A DNA stretch of 54,504 nt from Thiotrichaceae bacterium (GTDB taxonomy: Bacteria > Pseudomonadota > Gammaproteobacteria > Thiotrichales > Thiotrichaceae), in contig WFWY01000057.1 of NCBI GenBank assembly GCA_015490895.1, positions 1-54,504 of the forward strand. Reading direction: 5' to 3'. Shown here piece by piece: positions 17,330 to 24,712 of the stretch (position 1 is the first letter of the stretch; each line of letters opens with the position of its first letter). A model generated the notes under the pieces. The model saw only the letters and a program-made list of their open reading frames with translations, searched no databases and was not told where the DNA came from. The translations under genes and the position numbers were made by a program.

Positions 17330-18075
17330 AAGCTGAACGGAGAAATCAATCCCCTTGTGACATTCACGACTCTGCCTATCCATAGGCGGGAACCTGACTC
17401 ATGAACGATAACCTGATCCTTACCCTGAATGTAGGGATCACGCATCTTGCCTTCCCGTATCGCTTTCAAGTTCAAATGATAGGCTTTAAAGTGTCCATTG
17501 TCTTTAGGTCTGAACAATACTACTCGAGCAGGGTCAGCCAGGTCTGAAAGACCACCCGCCATTGCCACCGCCTGGGAGACAGTTGTTGCACTTTTCAGCG
17601 GAAAAACACCGGCCTTTTTGACCCGTCCGCCTACAGTAACTTCCTTGCTGGTTTGCTCTTCCACAAACACACTCACCTGAGGGTTTTGCAAATATGTTTG
17701 TGATAGTTTTTGCGCCAGTTTTTTCTCAAGCTGCTGTTGGGTCAAACCTGCAACAGACATAACACCAATCAAAGGCAAAGAAATACGACCGTTCTGGTCA
17801 ACACGTGTTTTTCCTGATAATTCATCGACGCGAAACACATTAATGGATATCAGATCATTGGGAGAAATCTTGTAAGCTCCTTCTGCTGTAGGTGAATAAT
17901 TGAGTTCAGATAAACTGGAGAAAACCTTCTTCCCATCCAGATCACCGCTCGCTTCAGCACCAGAAGCGGATGCCGGGTCATCAGTCATTGACCCTGAGCT
18001 GCTACATCCTGATATGGCACTCATCAGGCCAAGCACCACAAGCGTTAAAAAATTAATATGACACTTCTTCTTCAT
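17326..18075 (-). CDS. Wza-like polysaccharide export lipoprotein
   Basis: A 249-residue periplasmic/outer-membrane lipoprotein. The signal peptide ends in the lipobox ISGC (Cys24). The polysaccharide-export domain begins at about residue 65 (YKISPNDLISINVFRVDELS, then TRVDQNGRISLPLIGVMSVA). An SLBB segment follows (EVTVGGRVKKAGVFPLKSAT and VSQAVAMAGGLSDLA). It lacks the long C-terminal helix of E. coli Wza (379 residues), so it is a short export protein. No Wzc-type kinase is adjacent. It is convergent with rfaH and divergent from the TPR/ligase pair, with about 750 bp between. Confidence 0.88.
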   Translation of the reverse strand: MKKKCHINFLTLVVLGLMSAISGCSSSGSMTDDPASASGAEASGDLDGKKVFSSLSELNYSPTAEGAYKISPNDLISINVFRVDELSGKTRVDQNGRISLPLIGVMSVAGLTQQQLEKKLAQKLSQTYLQNPQVSVFVEEQTSKEVTVGGRVKKAGVFPLKSATTVSQAVAMAGGLSDLADPARVVLFRPKDNGHFKAYHLNLKAIREGKMRDPYIQGKDQVIVHESGSRLWIGRVVNVTRGLISPFSF

Positions 18076-18198
18076 TATCGTTGTACCTTCATGTGAATTA
18101 AAACCTGTCTTAAGGTTTGGGGTATTTTAGAGACCTTTGCAGAGAAAAGAAAACCAGGGGAAAAGCGTGTTATCGTCCATATTTCACCTAAAAAGCAA

Positions 18199-18247
18199 GT
18201 GGTAGCTGAGTTGAGCGAGCTTGTACTTTTTTAAAAAGTGACAACTC
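18199..18247 (+). promoter_or_regulatory. JUMPStart-like motif followed by nested dyads (tentative)
   Basis: AGTGGTAGCTGAG resembles the TGGTAGCTG part of JUMPStart leaders that recruit RfaH. GAGTTG (18208-18213) pairs with CAACTC (18242-18247) around an inner ACTTTTT-T-AAAAAGT palindrome (18225-18239). The core ops GGCGGTAGC is not present as an exact match, so this is suggestive only. It lies on the strand that reads towards the TPR and ligase genes. Confidence 0.25.
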
Positions 18248-18329
18248 AACCATGTGCTTGTTTTTATAAAAAACATAGAAGATTCAAGCTTATTGTCCGT
18301 CCTGTCTTTCGTGTACAAGGTCTCATTAG

Positions 18330-18488
18330 GGAGCCTCTGATTAAGTCCGGTCGAATTTCCTGTGAGATGAAAGTCGTCAGTTTTTTGATAGAAAAGTTAG
18401 CAATAGTCATTCTATTGGTCACTTTTACAGCGAAAAAATAGCGCTATTTCAGCCTCAGGAAAACGATCGGGACTTGATCAGAGTCTCC
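18330..18488. repeat. MITE-like palindromic element, subfamily A (159 bp)
   Basis: Termini GGAGCCTCTGATTAAGTC and, inverted, GGAGACTCTGATCAAGTC. The interior includes TTGATAGAAAAGTTAGCAAT and GCGAAAAAATAGCG. The element is flanked on each side by ATTAG (18325-18329 and 18489-18493), a clean direct repeat consistent with insertion. It has no coding capacity. Confidence 0.87.
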
Positions 18489-18493
18489 ATTAG

Positions 18494-18824
18494 TAATTAT
18501 CTAACAATATCATCTTTTTGGGAGGCTACAACCCTACACCATACATCAATGGGTAAAGAAACACGATATACTGCGCCGTCGAGTATTACTTATGCTGACA
18601 TTCGCATCCTGCGCCCTCCATTAGGCCTATTTCAGTGAATAACCAAATAACCCCAGGAAACACCCTTTTATTTTCCATAGAACCAGGATCTTGTTTGTGG
18701 GTATAATACTGCAGATTTTATACTTTCAATACACTTAAATTGCAAGTTAAAAACATGGGGCAACCTCTCTTACCTGTGCAAGAAAAAAATTTTCAAACAT
18801 AAATCAGATACCTACCAAGAAAGA
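18494..18824. other. Gene-free leader of the TPR/ligase pair
   Basis: About 330 bp with no gene. A good -10-like TATAAT lies at 18702-18707, without a clear -35 partner at the right distance. It is probably the promoter and leader of the downstream pair. Confidence 0.35.
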
Positions 18825-20135
18825 ATGATTAAATCACTTCTCATAAAAACAACAGCTGTTGTCATAGGGCTGTTATTGCTGATTCGCCTTTTGAATATTA
18901 GCACAGGTATTCCCGTGTCCCTGTTAACAAAACCCTACCCGGAGCTTGAAACATTCCTCCAGACTGTCAAGGTCAACCCTCAACATGCTTATGCTCACGA
19001 GCAAATCGCCTGGCATGCATACAAAAGCAATGACAACGAAACCGCAAAAAAACATGCTATTACTGCTCTTGCCAATAACCCGTCGGATGGCCTGGCAATG
19101 GCCATACTTATCACCGTTTATGACCGTGAAAATAACCCTGAGCGTGCCCGTGAAGCAGCACAACTCGCTGCACACCTGTGGCCAGCACACGACATTTCCA
19201 TGTGGATAGTGGCAGATTTCTGGATGAAAAACAATAATGTAAACAAAGCCATGAGCGCATGGAACATTATCCTTACCCAGCAGCCTCAGGGTGAAAAATT
19301 TACGTCTTCTGCTGCTGCCAGGCACCTGTTCCCCCTGCTTAACACCATCGCCCAGCATGAAAATTCCACCCAACTTTTTCAGCCCTATCATGCACAACCA
19401 CCGGCCTGGTGGGATGCATTTTTTCAATTCATGGTCGAACAGCCCAATAACCTTGAAGCCGTAGAGCGTTTTTACCAGCAAGCTCGACTCAATGGACATG
19501 CGACAACAGCCAACAAAAAACGTTATCTGTCCAGCCTCATCCAGGAAAACCAGTGGACAAAAGCCTACAAGGTATGGAAGGACAGCCTGTCTACAGAAGA
19601 CGCAACACTTGCAGCATTGATTTATGACGGTAGCTTTGAAGGTAAGTATATTAATGATGACTTTAACTGGATACTAGCCAATATGGATCGTGTCCAGGTT
19701 TATTTCGACACCTACAGCCGAGCCGATGGCAACAGAAGTTTACGGGTTGCTTTCAATACCTGGGTCGACGTGTACTGGAGCTATATTCGCCAGTATCTTG
19801 TATTACCCCCGGGCAACTATACCCTCTCGTTTCAGACCAGAGCCAATCTGGATTCACTCAAAGGGCTTAAATGGAGACTGGGCTGTTACCAAAACAGAGA
19901 AGACGGCAAAGAGCATATAACCACGCTAGCAGATAGCAGTGCCATAAGTGGAGATTTTGACTGGAAAGAAGAGCGATTCAGTTTCACCGTTCCTGACTCC
20001 CCTGACTGTGAAGCACAAAAGCTTTTCCTTATTTCTGCAGGAGATACACTTATAGAAAACCGTCTGCGGGGAAACATCTGGTTTGATAACTTCAAGATTA
20101 TCCCGATGAAGCCGGATCAGGAGACAGATCAATAA
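18825..20135 (+). CDS. Membrane-anchored TPR-like protein of a polysaccharide locus
   Basis: A 436-residue protein with an N-terminal membrane helix (about 7-27, a signal anchor), a helical tetratricopeptide-like region from about 40 to 260 (for example AYAHEQIAWHAYKSNDNETA and PERAREAAQLAAHLWPAH), and a beta-rich C-terminal domain from about 268 on (SFEGKYINDDFNWIL, YVLPPGNYTLSF-like segment, NIWFDNFKI) resembling carbohydrate-binding sandwich folds. It overlaps the O-antigen-ligase-like gene by one base (TAATG). Such TPR plus lectin-like proteins accompany Wzy/ligase enzymes and may guide chain assembly, but this is inference. A specific family name was not recognised. Confidence 0.75.
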   Translation: MIKSLLIKTTAVVIGLLLLIRLLNISTGIPVSLLTKPYPELETFLQTVKVNPQHAYAHEQIAWHAYKSNDNETAKKHAITALANNPSDGLAMAILITVYDRENNPERAREAAQLAAHLWPAHDISMWIVADFWMKNNNVNKAMSAWNIILTQQPQGEKFTSSAAARHLFPLLNTIAQHENSTQLFQPYHAQPPAWWDAFFQFMVEQPNNLEAVERFYQQARLNGHATTANKKRYLSSLIQENQWTKAYKVWKDSLSTEDATLAALIYDGSFEGKYINDDFNWILANMDRVQVYFDTYSRADGNRSLRVAFNTWVDVYWSYIRQYLVLPPGNYTLSFQTRANLDSLKGLKWRLGCYQNREDGKEHITTLADSSAISGDFDWKEERFSFTVPDSPDCEAQKLFLISAGDTLIENRLRGNIWFDNFKIIPMKPDQETDQ

Positions 20136-21490
20136 TGTATTTCGTTAAACATTATCTACTGACAACACTCACTATTATTCTTTTAGTCAGCTTTCCCTTT
20201 ATGGGCGGTACTGAAATATTAACAACCGCCCCCGTGGTACAAGCGCTGTCTATTGTCCTGTTAGTTACTTTTTTCCTGCTTCAACAGCGTTACGACTTTA
20301 TCAGCAAAGCCACCTGGCTCATGATCCTGTTTATTGTGATCACTCCCCTACTGTATCTTGTTCCAATACCGGCCGAATTATGGGATACATTGCCGGGGCG
20401 GCAGATTTATTCACAGGTGCATGATTGGCTTCTGATCGAACAACCTCACACCCCAATCCATAAAGCACTATCACTTATCCCTTACCGAACAGAACACGCC
20501 TTTTTCGCTGTACTTCCCCCTGTTGCAATTTTCCTGACCGTTGCAGCACTTCCGGCACACCAGAAACAGTTCATTATTTATTGTATTCTTGGATTAGCAG
20601 CAGCAGAAGCCAGCCTCGCGGTTATTCAGTTTAGCAGCAACAATCCTTTCTTTTATTTTGGAATTCCGATACTAAAGCAGGGTATCGCTCTGGGAACTTA
20701 TCCCAACCCCGATCACTTTGTCCTGTTAATGGAAATATCCATCCCGCTGGTCATTTCCTTATTTTCCCATGAGTTACAGCATGGGAAAAAACGCAAGGAC
20801 GATGGTTCTCTTTCCATGATGCTCTATGTGATTTATACCCTTTTATTAGTGTTATTTATCAGCGCTGCTTTCTTCTCCGGCTCCCGAGCAGGCATCCCTC
20901 TTGCCTTGCTAAGTGCCTTTTTGGCATATAGTGTCTTTTTGCGAAACAGTGCCAGCAAACATTCCCTTTTCTACGTCGCATTTATACTTATCGTAATAAT
21001 TGGACTGCTCTCTTTTCTCAACCTGACTCCCGTGATCAATCGTTTTCTGGTCAACAATCCTTTTGTTGATGGGCGCTGGGTGATCTTTTCCAACACTCTG
21101 GAAGGAATACGCGCGTTTTTCCCTGTCGGTAGTGGGCCAGGAACATTCCCTGATATCTATCGTATTTTTCAACCTGCTGATCAAACCGGCTTTATCAATC
21201 ACGCTCATAATGATTACCTGGAATTGCTTTTTGAAACAGGCCTGCCAGGTGTTGTTTTCATAACAATATTTTTATATATAAGCATCACAACCTGGCGCAG
21301 GATCAAAAGAATACGTGTTCGCAAAATTCATTATCTACGTATTGGCTCTGGTATTAGTATTTTGGTCATGCTCTTGCATTCTATCCTGGAATTTAATATG
21401 CACGATGTTACCAATATCCTGATCTTTGCCGTATTAGCTGCTGTCTTTTTGAACACACTTCCTTTTCAGCAACGAATGCGTGAAAAATAA
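20135..21490 (+). CDS. O-antigen ligase / Wzy_C-like membrane protein
   Basis: A 451-residue polytopic protein with about eleven membrane segments. The Wzy_C (O-antigen ligase family) region is clear: FSGSRAGIPLALLSAFLAY, the large external loop with RWVIFSNTLEGIRAFFPVGS and GPGTFPDIYR, and the hallmark HAHNDYLELLFETGLPGVV. Members join polysaccharide units to lipid A core, to proteins or to each other. Without neighbouring glycosyltransferases I cannot say which. It is coupled to the TPR protein by a one-base overlap. With the Wza-like lipoprotein and RfaH it forms a reduced surface-polysaccharide cluster. Confidence 0.88.
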   Translation: MYFVKHYLLTTLTIILLVSFPFMGGTEILTTAPVVQALSIVLLVTFFLLQQRYDFISKATWLMILFIVITPLLYLVPIPAELWDTLPGRQIYSQVHDWLLIEQPHTPIHKALSLIPYRTEHAFFAVLPPVAIFLTVAALPAHQKQFIIYCILGLAAAEASLAVIQFSSNNPFFYFGIPILKQGIALGTYPNPDHFVLLMEISIPLVISLFSHELQHGKKRKDDGSLSMMLYVIYTLLLVLFISAAFFSGSRAGIPLALLSAFLAYSVFLRNSASKHSLFYVAFILIVIIGLLSFLNLTPVINRFLVNNPFVDGRWVIFSNTLEGIRAFFPVGSGPGTFPDIYRIFQPADQTGFINHAHNDYLELLFETGLPGVVFITIFLYISITTWRRIKRIRVRKIHYLRIGSGISILVMLLHSILEFNMHDVTNILIFAVLAAVFLNTLPFQQRMREK

Positions 21491-21701
21491 TCTTAAAAAA
21501 CAATCTGAAAGCTCCCGCTATAAAAGAAGATACTTACGATTATAATCTATATTAATAAAAGAGATTAATTTTACTTCTATTAAGATTCAATTCAGCTTCA
21601 TGTGGTATAAATTAACCAAATCTATGACCACAAACAATAATAACAGGATGGTGGCTAGGGCTAAGGCTAATAAAAAGCCGAAATAACAGACTGGGGAAAT
21701 A

Positions 21702-22007
21702 ATGGACATTTCAAAGATTTTTTTGTCATGCAGCAGGGCTTCTATTGCTGCCATATTGCTTGCAGGGCTAGTAACAGGCTCAGTTACCGCATCACCAACC
21801 AATACAACGCGCTCAGTTGAAGTACACAAGGCAGACCCAAACAGGCCTGCTACAAGGCTTGAGATTATCACCGCCGTAAAAAAAGCATACCCTGGGCGTA
21901 TACTTTCGATTAGAAAAAGTTACAAAGCCTTTGGTGTCGATTGCCATACTGTAAAATTGATCGATAAAAAAGGAGAGCTATTGTCGATCAATGTCAACTG
22001 TGACTAA
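21702..22007 (+). CDS. Small exported PepSY-like protein
   Basis: A 101-residue protein with a signal peptide (about 1-30, cleavage near VTASP) and a mature region of about 70 residues with the PepSY pattern: RLEIITAVKKAYPGRILSIR, then KAFGVDCHTVKLIDKKGELL and SINVNC. Two Cys residues (in VDCHT and VNCD) could form a disulfide. A GGGGAA ribosome site precedes the ATG. The strand-overlapping open frame on the minus strand is not supported. Small PepSY proteins often sit beside two-component systems, as here (response regulator 400 bp downstream), and may be targets or modulators of them. Confidence 0.7.
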   Translation: MDISKIFLSCSRASIAAILLAGLVTGSVTASPTNTTRSVEVHKADPNRPATRLEIITAVKKAYPGRILSIRKSYKAFGVDCHTVKLIDKKGELLSINVNCD

Positions 22008-22413
22008 ACCGCGACTCTAAACAAACCGAGTGTCTACAATACAAACGACAATCCTTACTGAAAAGTGTATTGGGACATGGATGAGACAAGGCACGCATCC
22101 TGTTGGATATTAATCTTGTAATGCTTGCTGCTGCTTTCATGCCGGGTTTATAGAGCAACTCTTGCCAGGAGGCTGCCCATTACCTGAATCCATGGCTGCA
22201 AGGCAAATTCAGATATCTGTTAAAATGGGGCAGATACTACCTCGAAATAACGGCATCCTTTTTTAATATGGATATGCTTATTTATCTTGCACGACAAGAT
22301 AAAAAATTGCTATGGTATGCACCATCCAGACACCCATAAATTATTGCTAGAAGAACTCGTTACCTCTGGGGCTAAAGGGGTGTGTCTCTTACCTATTATT
22401 GCTGACTAAAAAA
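22008..22413. other. Gene-free region before the response regulator
   Basis: About 400 bp. An AGGAGGCTGCCC motif (22166-22177) resembles motifs at gene ends elsewhere. Two tiny open frames (22268-22339, 23 codons; 22317-22409, 30 codons) end just before the response-regulator start but have no good ribosome site. I do not call them genes. The promoter of the two-component pair should lie here. Confidence 0.35.
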
Positions 22414-23100
22414 ATGAGAATATTAATAATCGAAGACGATAGCGACATTCGTGAACAGGTCAAAGAAGAGCTTAAAAAAACAGGCTTTGTCGTGGATACC
22501 GCTGCAGATGGAAAAATGGGGTTGCACTATGCATTAGACTACCCCATTGATGTCGCCATTATCGACCTGGGTTTACCTGAAATTGATGGCATTGATATTA
22601 TCAAAAACGTACGCGCCAAAGGGCTGGATTACCCCATCCTCATTCTTACCGCCCGTAGTCGCTGGCAAAGCAAGGTGGAGGGTCTGGAAGCAGGCGCCGA
22701 TGACTATGTTGAAAAACCTTTTCATGCAGAAGAATTACTTGCCCGTGTCCGCGCACTCCTACGCCGAACAGGTCGCTGGGCCGCTTCTGAAATGACCTGT
22801 GGCCCCGTCCGCCTGAATACCTCGGAACAACGTGTTTTCCTGCATGATGAAGAAATTATCCTGACTGCCTACGAATACAAGGTCATCGAACATCTCATGC
22901 TACATGCGGGCAAAGTTATCTCAAAATCAGAATTGACCGAAAAAATGTATGATGATGATTCAGACCGTGATTCCAACGTTATCGAAGTTTTTATTCGTCG
23001 CCTGCGTATCAAGCTGGATCCCAATAACTCACTGAAACCCATAGAAACATTACGTGGGCGTGGTTACCGTTTCACTCTACCTAGAATCAATACTGCATGA
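22414..23100 (+). CDS. PhoP-like response regulator
   Basis: OmpR/PhoP-class regulator of 228 residues. Receiver domain 1-115: MRILIIEDDSDI acidic pocket, phospho-acceptor Asp51 in IIDLGLPEIDG, the switch Thr in ILTAR and Lys in EKPFHAEELLAR. Winged-helix domain about 130-225 (LTAYEYKVIEHLM, then SNVIEVFIRRLRIKLDP and ETLRGRGYRF). I start at the ATG at 22414. The TTG at 22399 is a weaker choice. Wording such as AIIDLGLPEIDGIDII and SRWQSKVEGLEAGADDYV is strikingly close to PhoP. It overlaps the kinase gene by four bases (ATGA). Confidence 0.92.
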   Translation: MRILIIEDDSDIREQVKEELKKTGFVVDTAADGKMGLHYALDYPIDVAIIDLGLPEIDGIDIIKNVRAKGLDYPILILTARSRWQSKVEGLEAGADDYVEKPFHAEELLARVRALLRRTGRWAASEMTCGPVRLNTSEQRVFLHDEEIILTAYEYKVIEHLMLHAGKVISKSELTEKMYDDDSDRDSNVIEVFIRRLRIKLDPNNSLKPIETLRGRGYRFTLPRINTA

Positions 23101-24527
23101 ATTCACTGCGTGCCCGGCAGCTCGTAAGCTCTTTCGCAATCATCATGGGCAGTATTTTCATTTTGGGTCTTATACTCTCCATGTTCATCTCAAACCGTGA
23201 ACTGGAAAATGAACATACCAAACTCAAGGATATTGGTTTTGACTTACTAGGCTATTTCAGTTTTGAAAAGGGCAATTTTACCATCGACACTGAGCTGGAA
23301 GAGCAGTTAAACAAACTCTTCACAGATGCAGGGTTTAGTGACTCTGTTGAAAATACGGCAGCCTATATACAGGACACTAATACCAAAATCATTCACTGGC
23401 ATAGCCTTGACCCCTTTGTAAACCTGAAAAATATATCTTATACAAAAAAGGATATGGAAAGAACCCTTTACACCTATCCTATTTCTGCTGAGCCTGGCGA
23501 AGATATTATCAAGAGACTCAAACCCGTTAACCTTGATCCAGACCTGGAAAATGACAGGAATATACAGCATATCGTTTATTCATATGGCTTCCAGCATTCC
23601 CCCTATGGACGCTACCAGCTGGTGATTGCCAAATCGGCCAATACGCTTTTCTCAGGCGAGCGTGACATGGTCACGCATCTGATTCTCCTTTTCAGTGCAT
23701 CTGCATTACTGGTTTTACTGGCACAACTCGCCACCAGTTACTGGGTTATCGCACCAATCAAGGATTTTGAGGAAGAAATCAAACGCCTGGAATCTGGTGA
23801 CCAGGAAAGTATCGTCAACCCCTACCCGGATGAACTCAACCCTATCAAAGGCACCATCAATGCCCTGGTTCAATATGAAGTGGGTCAAAAAAGGCGCTAC
23901 CGTGATGCACTGGATGATCTGGCTCATAGTTTAAAAACCCCCCTCTCGGCCATTCAGGGCTATATCGACCAGGAAGGGAACAACCCCGACCGTAGCCCCT
24001 CCATAGAAGGTGTTTCCAGCCAGCTGGAGAGAATGAATGACATCATCTCGTACCAGTTAAGGCGAGCTGTCGTTACCAATCACCACGCCATGATTACCCC
24101 CCATCCACTCAGACCCGTGCTGATACGCCTCAGAGATTCACTACTAAAGGTATACCACACCAAAAATTTCACTCTTGATATTAAAGTTGAAAGTGATGTA
24201 AAAGTACGCATGGATAACGACGACATTCTGGAACTATTCGGCAACCTGCTGAACAATGCCTGCCGTTTCTGTGAAAAACTGGTTGAAGTGAATGTGCAAC
24301 CCGATGGAAACTTCCTGATTGTTAATATTGATGATGACGGCATGGGCTTCCCGGATAACAACCCTTCCAAATTACTCAAGCGGGGTATTCGGGCCGACAG
24401 CCAAACAGAAGGGCAAGGTATCGGCCTGGCAGTTTGTACAGAAATTGTCGAAGCGGCAGGTGGCACCATTGAGCTGCTGGTCTCGCCACAAGTCGGTGCC
24501 AGAGTAAGAGTTCGCCTACCCGTCTGA
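23097..24527 (+). CDS. PhoQ-like sensor histidine kinase
   Basis: A 476-residue kinase with membrane helices at about 12-33 and 195-217, a periplasmic sensor of about 160 residues, a HAMP-like linker and the phosphorylated His at about residue 277 in DLAHSLKTPLSAIQG, the PhoQ-type dimerisation motif. The ATPase has LFGNLLNNACRFC (N box), DDDGMGFPDN (G1) and GQGIGLAVCTEIVEAAGGTI (G2). PhoQ senses Mg2+, antimicrobial peptides and acid pH. Whether this one does is not visible. The stop codon TGA (24525-24527) lies inside the end of the adjacent MITE, so the last residues may be set by that insertion. Confidence 0.92.
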   Translation: MNSLRARQLVSSFAIIMGSIFILGLILSMFISNRELENEHTKLKDIGFDLLGYFSFEKGNFTIDTELEEQLNKLFTDAGFSDSVENTAAYIQDTNTKIIHWHSLDPFVNLKNISYTKKDMERTLYTYPISAEPGEDIIKRLKPVNLDPDLENDRNIQHIVYSYGFQHSPYGRYQLVIAKSANTLFSGERDMVTHLILLFSASALLVLLAQLATSYWVIAPIKDFEEEIKRLESGDQESIVNPYPDELNPIKGTINALVQYEVGQKRRYRDALDDLAHSLKTPLSAIQGYIDQEGNNPDRSPSIEGVSSQLERMNDIISYQLRRAVVTNHHAMITPHPLRPVLIRLRDSLLKVYHTKNFTLDIKVESDVKVRMDNDDILELFGNLLNNACRFCEKLVEVNVQPDGNFLIVNIDDDGMGFPDNNPSKLLKRGIRADSQTEGQGIGLAVCTEIVEAAGGTIELLVSPQVGARVRVRLPV

Positions 24528-24678
24528 ACAAGTCATGACTCGTTTCTCTGAGACTAGAACCCGCCAGGCTTTCGCTATAAAAACGACCAATAGTAACGGC
24601 TATTGCTAACTTTTCTATCAAAAAGCTGACAAATTTCATCTCACAGGAAATTCGACCGGACTTAATCAAGAGGCGCTT
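24523..24678. repeat. MITE-like palindromic element, subfamily A, diverged copy
   Basis: It carries TCTGAACAAGTC at the left end, an interior with TTCGCTATAAAAACGACC, then TATTGCTAACTTTTCTATCA and the right end CAGGAAATTCGACCGGACTT, collinear with the A copy at 36058. The outermost bases are lost. The left end overlaps the kinase gene and contains its stop codon. mutS begins 35 bp after the right end. Confidence 0.8.
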
Positions 24679-24712
24679 CATTTAAGCGTATCAATCTGCT
24701 ACATTCTGCTGC

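Noticed and set aside
18238-18441. Open frame of 67 codons in the wza/TPR gap
   Set aside because: The C-terminal half is the MITE at 18330; no start signal.
21587-21871. Minus-strand open frame of 94 codons with a hydrophobic C-terminus
   Set aside because: It overlaps the signal-peptide-bearing PepSY-like gene, which has a good ribosome site; the antisense frame is accidental.
22268-22409. Two tiny open frames (23 and 30 codons) before the PhoP-like gene
   Set aside because: Possible leader peptides, but they lack ribosome sites and known features; not enough to call.
24376-24681. Minus-strand open frame of 101 codons across the kinase 3' end
   Set aside because: Its N-terminal part is MITE sequence and the rest is antisense to the kinase gene.
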